In this document: in pieces, positions 26,901 through 38,894 of the stretch
Position numbering within the stretch: position 1 is the first letter of the stretch
Layout: each line of letters starts with the position of its first letter
Origin: Nemertoderma westbladi
Taxonomy: Eukaryota; Xenacoelomorpha; Nemertodermatida; Nemertodermatidae
Assembly: GCA_032718475.1 (NCBI GenBank)
Contig: JAUCBJ010006222.1
Span: 1-64,000 of the forward strand
Reading direction: 5' to 3'
Length of the DNA: 64,000 bases
The notes under the pieces: generated by a model
Told to the model about the DNA's origin: nothing
Databases searched by the model: none
Seen by the model: the letters and a program-made list of their open reading frames with translations, nothing else
Position numbers and translations under genes: made by a program

Positions 26901-27020
26901 AGTAAAGTGGTGGGAAGGAGAGAAGAAAAAGATAGATTTTTTCGAGAAATGGAAATGGATAAAAATCCCGAGATTGAATGGAAAGTTACTACAAAAAGAA
27001 AAAATAAGCATATCAAATAA
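20951..27020 (+). CDS. TRANK1-like: TRANK1-like protein: SF1 helicase core, TPR-like helices and C terminus
   Basis: The last exon is 6,070 bp and ends at TAA 27018-27020. An in-frame ATG at 20934 lies in the intron; the acceptor TTTTTGTAG ends at 20950. The exon opens with LLWEVAIAFSPRLS, followed by a WNIV segment. It has the full set of UvrD/SF1 motifs: Walker A GRSGTGKTT (21474-21500), DETQD (22656-22670), GDTAQS (22737-22754), NYRS (22884-22895), QAKGLEFDD (23187-23213) and YTAITRAR (23436-23459). A Ser/Asp/Glu-rich low-complexity insert (about 21650-21930) lies between motifs I and II. Alpha-helical TPR-like repeats run from about 23601 to 24340. A Cys/His cluster (CFVC, later CRH) is near 26544-26600, and the tail is charged and probably coiled. 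The visible exons encode about 2,316 residues; human TRANK1 has about 2,900 and carries N-terminal ankyrin repeats that are not in this window. Catalytic motifs are intact, so the ATPase is probably active. Its substrate is unknown. A paralogue of the family is equally possible. Confidence 0.88.
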
Positions 27021-27702
27021 TTGAGTTTAATAATTTTGCTTGAAAATTAACATTCTTATTGCATTGGCTTTGTATTATAAAGTTCTGTATATATTTTTAG
27101 ATTATATATAAAAATTATGTATATTATTATATGGAAACAATACATATAGAGCCCCTACAGGGATATACTTTATTTAATCAACCACGGTTCCCGAGCTAGC
27201 TACCATGGCCCCGGACTAGCAAAGGCAATCAAAACCAATAATTCATTTTTATAATTCTAAGTTGTTGGGTTTTTCAATTCAGTGTGTTTGTTTGTAGTAT
27301 AGTACAACACTCCAGTCACTCCACATGCATCATAACTTGGATAACAGTGGAAATACATGAGATGGTTTTGGGAATGAAATGAATTAATAATTTATTTTGC
27401 GTCGTGTCATTGTTACTCCTTTAGTGTAAAAACTGTTTTCATTTGACGGACTCTAATTAATTGTATTGATTGACTTTTTCCATAGAGAGTAAACCCACCT
27501 AAGTAACACTGAAACTAAAGGCTGGGATAGATACAATATTAACAGCTATGTAAAAGCGGAAAATGGTAAAAATATAGGATAAAGTCGCAACCATGAAATC
27601 GTGGTTTCCAACACACATGGTATTACTTATATAAAATGAATGGCAGTGAATTTAAACATCATACTTAATCAAATTTATTCATGGTTTTGATTTGATAGCT
27701 GT
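27021..27702. other. 3' flank of the TRANK1-like gene
   Basis: AT-rich sequence. I see no canonical AATAAA soon after the stop; TATTATAAAG near 27073 is the closest candidate for a polyadenylation signal. No ORF or RNA gene is supported. The only structured part is the single inverted satellite unit at 27190-27214. Confidence 0.5.
27190..27214 (-). repeat. Isolated inverted copy of the 21-bp satellite unit
   Basis: The reverse complement of 27190-27214 matches the divergent unit at about 27794-27817 (GGTAGCTAGCTCGGG preceded by GGGGCC and ATG), with one base missing. It lies about 490 bp left of the main array and in the opposite orientation. Confidence 0.75.
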
Positions 27703-28990
27703 TTCTAGCTCGTGGCCCATTTAGCTAGTTCGGGGCCCAGGTAGCTTGCTCGTAGCCCGAGGTAGCTTCCATGTGTCCTGTGGCAGCTAGCGCGGGGCCC
27801 ATGGTAGCTAGCTCGGGCCCCATGGTAGATCGGTGCCTGTGATAACTAGCTCGGGCCCCATGGTAGCTCGTGGCCCATGTTAGCTAGTTCGGGGGCCAGG
27901 TAGCTAGCTCGTGGCCCACGGTTGCTAGCTCGCGGCCCACGGTTGCTAGCTCGCGGCCCACGGTTGCTAGCTCGTGGCCCACGGTTGCTAGCTCGTGGCC
28001 CCACGGTTGCTATCTCTCGGCCCACGGTTGCTAGCTCGTGGCCCCACGGTTGCTAGCTCGCGGCCCACGGTTGCTAGCTCGCGGCCCACGGTTGCTAGCT
28101 CGCGGCCCACGGTTGCTAGCTCGCGGCCCACGGTTGTTAGCTCGCGGCCCACGGTTGCTAGCTCGTGGCCCCACGGTTGCTAGCTCGCGGCCCACGGTTG
28201 CTAGCTCGTGGCCCCACGGTTGCTATCTCTCGGCCCACGGTTGCTAGCTCGTGGCCCACGGTTGCTAGCTCGCGGCCCACGGTTGCTAGCTCGCGGCCCA
28301 CCACGGTTGCTAGCTCGTGGCCCACGGTAGCTAGCTCGCGGCCCACGGTTGCCAGCTCGCGGCCCACGGTTGTTAGCTCGTGGCCCATGTAGCTAGCTCG
28401 TGGCCCACGGTTGCTAGCTCGTGGCCCACGGTAGCTAGCTCGCGGCCCACGGTTGCCAGCTCGCGGCCCACGGTTGTTAGCTCGTGGCCCATGTAGCTAG
28501 CTCGTGGCCCACGGTTGCTCGCTCGTGGCCCACGGTTGCTAGCTCGCGGCCCACGGTTGCTAGCTCGTGGCCCACGGTTGCTCGCTCGTGGCCCACGGTT
28601 GCTAGCTCGCGGCCCACGGTTGCTAGCTCGTGGCCCACGGTAGCTAGCTCGCGGCCCACGGTTGCCAGCTCGCGGCCCACGGTTGTTAGCTCGTGGCCCA
28701 TGTTGCTAGCTCGTGGCCCATGTAGCTAGCTCGTGGCCCACGGTTGCTACCTCGTGGCCCACGGTTGCTAGCTCGCGGCCCACGGTTGCTAGCTCGTGGC
28801 CCACGGTTGCTAGCTCGCGGCCCACGGTTGCTAGCTCGTGGCCCCACGGTTGCTAGCTCGTGGCCCCACGGTAGCTAGCTCGTGGCCCCACGGTTGCTGG
28901 CTCGCGGCCCACGGTTGCTAGCTCGTGGCCCCACGGTAGCTAGCTCGTGGCCCCACGGTTGCTAGCTCGCGGCCCACGGTTGCTAGCTCG
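27703..28990. repeat. Minisatellite array, 21-bp GC-rich unit
   Basis: The consensus is GCTAGCTCGTGGCCCACGG plus TT. Variants carry CGCGG for CGTGG, an extra C (GGCCCCACGG) or CCACCACGG. From the length there are about 60 units. The left 200 bp are the most diverged, and homogeneity rises to the right. It is strikingly GC-rich against the AT-rich flanks and ends abruptly at 28990. Short open frames on both strands are repeat artefacts. Confidence 0.95.
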
Positions 28991-29897
28991 GATCATCTCC
29001 CTTTAGTGCCTCCATAAATACAACAACGATTACTATCTCAAATTGTATACACCGGTATAGATAGTAATCGATTGTATTGCATTACTAGCAATATTATTGT
29101 GCTTATTTGTATTATTACACTAAATTGGTATACTTAAATATGATTGCAGTTTAAATTCGTTGGTGAACATTGACTTGCTAATTCTAAATGTTTTATAAAT
29201 TTTGATTAATTTTATATCTGATATTATAGTTGTATTGGTATTTTAACTCGGAAGCGTTTACTATATTGGGTGGGTTTATACACAGCGGGGGTTGAAGACG
29301 CCTACACACGCCTACACACGCCTACACACACATACACACACACATACATGTACCGTCCGGCCGGTAAGCCAATACATCTGACTGTTGATCCTCAAACTGT
29401 TGATTCTCAATTAAAGCTATCTCTCGTTTATTGTTTTGGTTCCTTTCAACCCGCCTCTGTCACCTACTTCATTACTAATAATCTGCCTACAAGTGTAGTA
29501 ATTGGGTTTAGGTGTTTTACCACGTTTTACAGTGACACCATTACATTTTAAATTTATTGTACAACATGTCATCGTCATGACATGACATGTCTTAATTGCA
29601 ATAATATGGATTATATTTAGGAAAACATGCCCAACATTTACATAAATGAGTCACATTACATAAATATGCAAATGATCGTCTGCACAGGAAAGAGGAAGTA
29701 AGATCGAACTTGCACATTTGGTAAGCGACAATCTCACCCTCAGCAAACTATGAGAATGAGAATCTTACCTTGGAGAGAATGGCTTTTAGAAGAAATGGTG
29801 ACCTATGTCTTACCTACATTGATAATTTATCGTTTACCTACAGTGTCATGAATTTGCATGCATGCATTAAATGCATGTCGTGATCACTGCATATTTT
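28991..29897. other. Intergenic region with a small hairpin
   Basis: No gene is supported. CGATTACTATCT (29027-29038) and AGATAGTAATCG (29059-29070) form a perfect 12-bp inverted repeat with a 20-base loop. A 93-codon open frame at 29270-29551 begins in the microsatellite and has no recognisable features. Confidence 0.5.
29299..29348. repeat. CA-rich microsatellite
   Basis: Three CGCCTACACA-type units pass into (CA)n with scattered TA (ACACATACACACACACATAC). Confidence 0.9.
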
Positions 29898-30705
29898 TCC
29901 ATTTCCATAACATGTTTCGTTCTTGAGATATCTTGTGTGAAGGTGAAGTGCGGGTAGTCTCTAATAAAGTGTCTAAAATATCATATATTGAGTAATTTTT
30001 ATCATGGAATAATCCACAAAGAATTATAAATATAAATTGTTATTAATAATTTAATCTAATCCGTGCTCCTTGATTAGGCCTACTCGATTAGTCTGGAGTC
30101 ATAAATATAGCTCTGATAGAAAAACAATGTCATTCATGGGTGGGCTAAACTACTCATTATTTATGATAGAGTCACAGTATTGTGCTGAGTGATCTGAATG
30201 GCCAATATTAATCAAGTACATGCATTATTATTAAAATATATAACTCGTTATTTCAAAACAACAATTTGGCACTAATAGGCTTAAAAAATCACAGAAATTG
30301 AAAGCAATCACCAACCTTCTACAAACAAATACCGGTATGTATATAAAATTCGCGGTAATTGGGAGACAGCCATGACCAACTATAGATACGACCCGCCATT
30401 TTGTGTAATATTATCAATCCCGAAAGGTGTTGATATGGTATGGGATGCAGGAATGCCTCATATCTCGAAAACTACTGGAGCTATTAACTTTATATTTGTC
30501 TCATCTGAAAGAGGATATAATTGTAGTTAGGGACAAGTACTTTCGACGCGCCTGGCATATTGTTTCAGGGGTTATATCTAAGAGAAATAACTGCCCCACT
30601 AAATTTAGGGGCTTTGCAGCATCTTGGCGGGTCGTATCTATAGTAGGTCATGAGACGGCCACTAATTCACACAAGATATCTCGAAAGTGAAACAAGATAT
30701 GGTAA
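29898..30705. mobile_element. Nested inverted-repeat (foldback/MITE-like) element
   Basis: Two pairs of inverted arms are nested. The outer pair is GAGATATCTTGTGTGAA (29925-29941) and its exact complement at 30666-30682, with weaker matching outward (TTTCC... against ...GGTAAAA). The inner pair is 28 bp, at 30371-30398 and 30625-30652, with one mismatch. The two right arms are 13 bp apart but the two left arms are 429 bp apart, as if the left half received an insertion or the right half lost sequence. There is no transposase. The class is an inference. Confidence 0.55.
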
Positions 30706-30793
30706 AAACCTGTTTGATTCTGATTTAAATAGGATGTTTTTAAAAATTTAAATTTTTTGTGCCCAAATTCGACAAGCCCCCACAACCCACCCG

Positions 30794-31796
30794 CTACTAG
30801 GATCGGCATGCTGCATTGCAGCTGCATTTTTAAGAATGCTGTGCCGGCTTGTCAACAAAATTGCACCGCCACAACTCCCTATCACCCATGACATTTGCTA
30901 GATCATCCGCATCTTTAAGGCCAGTGTCCTTTAAGATGCGTCTCAAGAAAGTCATGGGCTGTCCACCGTGCTTATTCACTCCATGAGGCTGCCAAAGTAC
31001 AAGATTATGCACTGGCTGGTCCTCACGGCGAAAGCAATGTCCTGCAAAGCGGAGGCGAATTTGTTCTAGTGTCAAGCTTGGGGGAACCAATGAGACACCT
31101 CCAATGTTATATAGTGTCTGGTTGGAGATGTGTGCATTGTACTTGACACAATGAACCCGGCGTAGCATTCTTGTGAATGTGCCATCCAGAGATTTGGTGT
31201 CCTCAGCAGTTAGAGCCCAGCATGGACTCCCGTAGAGGAGTACTGGAACTACTGCTGCTCTAAATAATCGGACCTTAAGTTTCCGATTACTTCCAAATCC
31301 TGGAAAGCCTATTCAAGGCTGCCCATGCCTTTCCATTTCGTATTCGAAGGTCCTCACCTGACTTCCGGATCCATGATCCCAGGTAACAGAAGTCGTCCAC
31401 ATGCTCAAGCATACCATCCTTTGAGCTTATGCTCATCCTATCAGAGACTTGCTGAGGACTTTCAAAGTTAACGGTCAGAATTTTGGTCTTTCTGGAGTTA
31501 ATAAAAAGACCAACACTAGAAGCAGCATGTTCTAATGAGCTGAGGAGCCGTTGGGCTCCCTCTAATGATTCTGAGAGTACTCCTAAGTCATCAGCAAAGT
31601 CTAGATCAGTTAGGTACTTGGCAGGATTTCCTCGACTTCTGGAGCCAGTAGGTGGAGTTATCATCACCCCATCATCATTATGATGATCTAAGGACATGCG
31701 TAGAACATAGTCAACCTCAATAAGGAACAAGAATGGTGCAAGTGTGTCTCCCTGGAGGACGCCCCATAACACTTCAAATGGTTCTGTGTCACCGTC
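30794..31796 (-). mobile_element. 5'-truncated RTE-like LINE, 3' half
   Basis: The reverse complement matches the 3' part of the element at 38895-42386, from about its position 41364 to the 3' tail (CGATCCTAGTAG on the minus strand). It encodes the RT region with QGDTLAPFLF and FADDL and the C-terminal domain, split into two minus-strand open frames (31287-31835 and 30830-31168). The split is explained by a 10-bp deletion near 31289: TTCCGATTA is followed directly by ACTTCCAAATCC, while the other two copies have ATTCTCGGTG between. Identity to the full copy is very high, so insertion is recent. The truncated end abuts C-rich DNA. Confidence 0.9.
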
Positions 31797-31860
31797 CCAC
31801 CCGCCCACCCACCCGCACTCACCCCTCAACTCCACCCCTACCCCCCCCCCCCCCCCCCCC
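31797..31860. repeat. C-rich tract ending in poly-C
   Basis: CCCAC repeats grade into an uninterrupted run of 20 C at 31841-31860, followed at once by TTTATTAC. It sits at the truncated end of the LINE copy. The run length may be unreliable in an assembly. Confidence 0.85.
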
Positions 31861-32797
31861 TTTATTACAAATCCTTACACTTACACTAGTAGGAACACAT
31901 CTTGAATAATTGTAAATATATTAATGAAGTGTTTTTTTTCTTGACTTTGAAATCAAGCAAGGAATGGAGAGAGGGGTCGAACTAGTGTAAGGATTTTTTC
32001 ACTTAGATGGCAGTTATAAACAAATTGTACCGAACGGTGTAAGGAATGGGGAAAAGTGGATGAAATCATTTAAGGGTAATTTTATACAGGTTTTAGCAGG
32101 TGACATCATTACCCTAGGCAGTTTAGAACATTGGGATAATGCTTTATACAGGGTTGCATGCGTTGCGTATGCTAAAACTAAACATTGACTACTATGGTCT
32201 AGGGATACATTCCTTTAACACACGGTTCAAGTGTCAGAGTGTACGTTTGTTTGCTTAAATAGTCTGTCTGTCATTCGTGTGTAGCCAAGTGCACTGGCGT
32301 GTTGACGGGTAGCTCTTACAATAGGAAGTAAACGGATGCCTGATGGCCAACCTCAGGGTACTGATAAGATTTGACGCCTTAAAACGCCCAAGAAACCTAT
32401 CGCTAAACATGAGTGCAAATTGAACAAAAATGCTAAAGGACATTAGAAAAATTAAGAGTTTATTTCATTGGAGCTTTTATGGTTACAAATTGTGAAATGC
32501 ATTTAAATATGAATTTCAAATGAATAAAAAGTTTGATCTAAAATTTTAAATGGTTCAGATAGGTTGTGTTGTGCAAATATTTGTAAAAGTGATGTAAACC
32601 ATAATATTCACTTAAGTGTTGGTATTTTAACTAATCCGGTATTTAATGTTGTGCATTACGTCCTATTATCCGTATTTATCGTGTAGTGAGACTAATAATA
32701 AAAACACGCACGTCCCTCCCACCTATAATCATTGTTTTAATTGCAATCTTATTACATATAAGTTATATTATTAAATAGAAACACAAATCGATAATAA
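31861..32797. other. Intergenic AT-rich region with an imperfect inverted repeat
   Basis: No gene is supported. ACTAGTGTAAGGATTT at 31981-31996 is the complement of 31869-31890, except that the left arm carries a six-base duplication (TTACAC). A 62-codon minus-strand frame at 32255-32443 has no recognisable feature. Confidence 0.5.
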
Positions 32798-35700
32798 CAG
32801 CACAAAGTTTACCAGTACGGACGGTACAGCACAAAGTTTACCAGTACGGACGGTACAGCACAAAGTTTACCAGTACGGACGGTACAGCACAAAGTTTACC
32901 AGTACGGACGGTACAGCACAAAGTTTACCAGTACGGACGGTACAGCACAAAGTTTACTAGTACGGACGGTACAGCACAAAGTTTACCAGTACGGACGGTA
33001 CAGCACAAAGTTTACCAGTACGGACGGTACAGCACAAAGTTTACTAGTACGGACGGTACAGCACAAAGTTTACCAGTACGGACGGTACAGCACAAAGTTT
33101 ACCAGTACGGACGGTACAGCACAAAGTTTACCAGTACGGACGGTACAGCACAAAGTTTACTAGTACGGACGGTACCGTACAAAGTTTACCAGTACTGACG
33201 GTACAGCACAAAGTTTACTAGTACTGACGGTACAGCACAAAGTTTACTAGTACGGACGGTACCGTACAAAGTTTACCAGTACTGACGGTACAGCACAAAG
33301 TTTACCAGTACTGACGTTACAGCACAAAGTTTACCAGTACTGACGGTACAGCACAAAGTTTACTAGTACGGACGGTACAGCACAAAGTTTACTAGTACGG
33401 ACGGTACATCACAAAGTTTACCAGTACGGAAGGTACAGCACAAAGTTTACTAGTACGGACGGTACATCACAAAGTTTACTAGTACTGACGGTACAGCACA
33501 AAGTTTACTAGTACGGACGGTACAGCACAAAGTTTACTAGTACTGACGGTACAGCACAAAGTTTACTAGTACGGACGGTACAGCACAAAGTTTACTAGTA
33601 CGGAAGGTACAGCACAACGTTTACTAGTACGGACGGTACAGCACAAAGTTTACCAGTATGGACGGTACAGCACAAAGTTTACTAGTACGGACGGTACATC
33701 ACAAAGTTTACCAGTACGGACGGTACAGCACAAAGTTTACCAGTACGGAAGGTACAGCACAAAGTTTACTAGTACGGACGGTACATCACAAAGTTTACCA
33801 GTACGGACGGTACAGCACAAAGTTTACCAGTACGGAAGGTACAGCACAAAGTTTAATAGTACGGACGGTACATCACAAAGTTTACCAGTACGGACGGTAC
33901 ATCACAAAGTTTACCAGTACGGACGGTACAGCACAAAGTTTACCAGTACGGAAGGTACAGCACAAAGTTTACTAGTACGGACGGTACATCACAAAGTTTA
34001 CCAGTACGGACGGTACAGCACAAAGTTTACCAGTACGGAAGGTACAGCACAAAGTTTACTAGTACGGACGGTACATCACAAAGTTTACCAGTACGGACGG
34101 TACAGCACAAAGTTTACCAGTACGGAAGGTACAGCACAAAGTTTACTAGTACGGACGGTACAGCACAAAGTTTACTAGTACGGACGGTACCGTACAAAGT
34201 TTACCAGTACTGACGGTACAGCACAAAGTTTACTAGTACTGACGGTACAGCACAAAGTTTACTAGTACGGACGGTACCGTACAAAGTTTACCAGTACTGA
34301 CGGTACAGCACAAAGTTTACCAGTACTGACGTTACAGCACAAAGTTTACCAGTACTGACGGTACAGCACAAAGTTTACTAGTACGGACGGTACAGCACAA
34401 AGTTTACTAGTACGGACGGTACATCACAAAGTTTACCAGTACGGAAGGTACAGCACAAAGTTTACTAGTACGGACGGTACATCACAAAGTTTACTAGTAC
34501 TGACGGTACAGCACAAAGTTTACTAGTACGGACGGTACAGCACAAAGTTTACTAGTACTGACGGTACAGCACAAAGTTTACTAGTACGGACGGTACAGCA
34601 CAAAGTTTACTAGTACGGAAGGTACAGCACAACGTTTACTAGTACGGACGGTACAGCACAAAGTTTACCAGTATGGACGGTACAGCACAAAGTTTACTAG
34701 TACGGACGGTACATCACAAAGTTTACCAGTACGGACGGTACAGCACAAAGTTTACCAGTACGGAAGGTACAGCACAAAGTTTACTAGTACGGACGGTACA
34801 TCACAAAGTTTACCAGTACGGACGGTACAGCACAAAGTTTACCAGTACGGAAGGTACAGCACAAAGTTTAATAGTACGGACGGTACATCACAAAGTTTAC
34901 CAGTACGGACGGTACATCACAAAGTTTACCAGTACGGACGGTACAGCACAAAGTTTACCAGTACGGAAGGTACAGCACAAAGTTTACTAGTACGGACGGT
35001 ACATCACAAAGTTTACCAGTACGGACGGTACAGCACAAAGTTTACTAGTACGGACGGTACATCACAAAGTTTACCAGTACGGACGGTACAGCACAAAGTT
35101 TACCAGTACGGAAGGTACAGCACAAAGTTTACTAGTACGGACGGTACAGCACAAAGTTTACAGTACGGACGGTACAGCACAAAGTTTACCAGTACGGACG
35201 GTACAGCACAAAGTTTACCAGTACGGACGGTACAGCACAAAGTTTACTAGTACGGACGGTACAGCACAAAGTTTACCAGTACGGAAGGTACAGCACAAAG
35301 TTTACTAGTACGGACGGTACAGCACAAAGTTTACCAGTACTGACGGTACAGCACAAAGTTTACCAGTACGGACGGTACAGCACAAAGTTTACCAGTACGG
35401 ACGGTACAGCACAAAGTTTACCAGTACGGACGGTACAGCACAAAGTTTACCAGTACGGACGGTACAGCACAAAGTTTACCAGTACGGACGGTACAGCACA
35501 AAGTTTACCAGTACGGACGGTACAGCACAAAGTTTACCAGTACGGACGGTACAGCACAAAGTTTACCAGTACGGACGGTACAGCACAAAGTTTACCAGTA
35601 CGGACGGTACAGCACAAAGTTTACTAGTACGGACGGTACAGCACAAAGTTTACCAGTACGGACGGTACAGCACAAAGTTTACCAGTACGGACGGTACAGC

Positions 35701-38700
35701 ACAAAGTTTACCAGTACGGACGGTACAGCACAAAGTTTACTAGTACGGACGGTACAGCACAAAGTTTACCAGTACGGACGGTACAGCACAAAGTTTACTA
35801 GTACTGACGGTACAGCACAAAGTTTACCAGTACGGACGGTACAGCACAAAGTTTACCAGTACGGACGGTACAGCACAAAGTTTACCAGTACGGACGGTAC
35901 AGCACAAAGTTTACCAGTACGGACGGTACAGCACAAAGTTTACCAGTACGGACGGTACAGCACAAAGTTTACTAGTACGGACGGTACATCACAAAGTTTA
36001 CCAGTACGGACGGTACAGCACAAAGTTTACTAGTACGGACGGTACATCACAAAGTTTACTAGTACTGACGGTACAGCACAAAGTTTACTAGTACGGACGG
36101 TACAGCACAAAGTTTACTAGTACGGACGGTACAGCACAAAGTTTACTAGTACGGACGGTACAGCACAAAGTTTACCAGTACGGACGGTACAGCACAAAGT
36201 TTACTAGTACGGACGGTACAGCACAAAGTTTACCAGTACGGACGGTACAGCACAAAGTTTACCAGTACGGACGGTACAGCACAAAGTTTACTAGTACGGA
36301 CGGTACAGCACAAAGTTTACCAGTACGGACGGTACAGCACAAAGTTTACCAGTACGGACGGTACAGCACAAAGTTTACCAGTACGGACGGTACAGCACAA
36401 AGTTTACCAGTACGGAGGTACAGCACAAAGTTTACCAGTACGGACGGTACATCACAAAGTTTACCAGTACGGACGGTACAGCACAAAGTTTACCAGTACG
36501 GACGGTACAGCACAAAGTTTACCAGTACGGACGGTACAGCACAAAGTTTACCAGTACGGACGGTACAGCACAAAGTTTACCAGTACGGACGGTACAGCAC
36601 AAAGTTTACCAGTACGGACGGTACAGCACAAAGTTTACTAGTACGGACGGTACAGCACAAAGTTTACCAGTACGGACGGTACAGCACAAAGTTTACTCAG
36701 TACGGAAGGTACAGCACAAAGTTTACTAGTACGGACGGTACAGCACAAAGTTTACCAGTACGGACGGTACAGCACAAAGTTTACTAGTACGGACGGTACA
36801 GCACAAAGTTTACCAGTACGGACGGTACAGCACAAAGTTTACTAGTACGGACGGTACAGCACAAAGTTTACCAGTACTGACGGTACAGCACAAAGTTTAC
36901 CAGTACGGACGGTACAGCACAAAGTTTACCAGTACTGACGGTACAGCACAAAGTTTACTAGTACGGACGGTACAGCACAAAGTTTACCAGTACGGACGGT
37001 ACATCACAAAGTTTACCAGTACGGACGGTACAGCACAAAGTTTACTAGTACGGACGGTACAGCACAAAGTTTACTAGTACGGACGGTACAGCACAAAGTT
37101 TACCAGTACGGACGGTACAGCACAAAGTTTACCAGTACGGACGGTACAGCACAAAGTTTACTAGTACGGACGGTACAGCACAAAGTTTACCAGTACGGAC
37201 GGTACAGCACAAAGTTTACCAGTACGGACGGTACAGCACAAAGTTTACCAGTACGGACGGTACAGCACAAAGTTTACTAGTACGGACGGTACCGTCACAA
37301 AGTTTACCAGTACTGACGGTACAGCACAAAGTTTACTAGTACTGACGGTACAGCACAAAGTTTACTAGTACGGACGGTACCGTACAAAGTTTACCAGTAC
37401 TGACGGTACAGCACAAAGTTTACCAGTACTGACGTTACAGCACAAAGTTTACCAGTACTGACGGTACAGCACAAAGTTTACTAGTACGGACGGTACAGCA
37501 CAAAGTTTACTAGTACGGACGGTACATCACAAAGTTTACCAGTACGGAAGGTACAGCACAAAGTTTACTAGTACGGACGGTACATCACAAAGTTTACCAG
37601 TACGGACGGTACAGCACAAAGTTTACCAGTACGGAAGGTACAGCACAAAGTTTACTAGTACGGACGGTACATCACAAAGTTTACCAGTACGGACGGTACA
37701 GCACAAAGTTTACTCAGTACGGACGGTACAGCACAAAGTTTACCAGTACGGACGGTACAGCACAAAGTTTACCAGTACGGACGGTACAGCACAAAGTTTA
37801 CCAGTATGGACGGTACAGCACAAAGTTTACTAGTACGGACGGTACAGCACAAAGTTTACTAGTACGGACGGTACAGCACAAAGTTTACCAGTACGGACGG
37901 TACAGCACAAAGTTTACCAGTACGGACGGTACATCACAAAGTTTACCAGTACGGACGGTACAGCATAAAGTTTACGGAGGTATAGCACAAAGTTTACCAG
38001 TACGGACGGTACAGCACATAGTTTACCAGTATGGACGGTACAGAACAAAGTTTACCAGTACGGACGGTACAGCGCAAAGTTTACCAGTACGGACGGTACA
38101 GCACAAAGTTTACCAGTACGGACGGTACAGCACAACGTTTACCAGTACGGACGGTACAGCACAAAGTTTACCAGTACGGACGGTACAGCACAAAGTTTAC
38201 CAGTACTGGACGGTACAGCACAACTACTAGGATCGGTATGCTGCATTGCAGCTGCATTTTTAAGAATGCTGTGCCGGCTTGTCGACAAAATTGCGCCGCC
38301 ACAACTCCCTATCATCCATGACATTTGCTAGATCATCCGCATTTTCAAGGCCAGTGTCCTTTAAGATGCGTCTCAAGAAAGTCATGGGCTATCCACCATG
38401 CTTATTCACTCCATGAGGCTGCCAAAGTACACGATTATGCACTGGCTGTTCCTCACGGCGAAAGCAATGTCCTGCAAAGCGGGGGCGATTTTGTTCTAGT
38501 GTCAAGCTTGGGGGAACCAATGAGACACCTCCAATGTTATATAGTGCCTGGTTTAGAGATGTGTGCATTGTACTTGACACAATGAACCCGGCGTAGCATT
38601 CTTGTGAATGTGCCATCCAGAGATTTGGTGTCCTCAGCAGTTAGAGCCCAGCATGGACTCCCATAGAGGAGTACTGGAACTACTGCTGCTCTAAATAATC

Positions 38701-38894
38701 CGACCTTAAGTTTCCGATTAATTCTCGGTGACTTCCAAATCCTGGAAAGCCTATTCAAGGCTGCCCATGCCTTTCCCTTACGTATTCGAAGGTCCGGATC
38801 TGACATCCGGATCCATGATCCGGACAGCACAAAGTTTACCAATACGGACGGTACAGCACAAAGTTTACCAGTACGGGCGGTACAGTATAAAGTT
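32798..38894. repeat. Minisatellite array, 29-bp unit
   Basis: The unit is GGTACAGCACAAAGTTTACC followed by AGTACGGAC. Common variants are CTAG for CCAG, GGAAGG for GGACGG, CATCAC for CAGCAC, and ACCGTAC. From the length there are about 190 units. The array is interrupted at 38224-38820 by a LINE insertion and ends at about 38894 where the larger LINE begins. A block of 35 units is duplicated in tandem with a 1,015-bp period: 33658-33975 is repeated at 34673-34990, and the ACCGTACAAAG variant at 33172 recurs at 34187. Part of the same block appears again near 37290-37680. Confidence 0.96.
38224..38820 (-). mobile_element. 5'-truncated RTE-like LINE inside the 29-bp array
   Basis: This is a 597-bp reverse-complement copy of the 3' end of the LINE (matching about 41788-42373), with the CCTAGTAG tail at its left end. 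Satellite units flank it on both sides (last unit ends near 38223, next begins near 38821). It therefore inserted into an existing array. The truncation point follows GGATCCATGATC. It retains the ATTCTCGGTG segment deleted in the 30794 copy. No clear target-site duplication could be read because the flanks are repetitive. Confidence 0.9.

Noticed and set aside
29256-29272. TATATTGGGTGGG, similar to the arm at 60451-60460
   Set aside because: The match covers only about 13 bases and the flanks differ; it is too short to call a second copy of that element.
29270-29551. 93-codon ORF
   Set aside because: It begins in a CA microsatellite and has no family resemblance.
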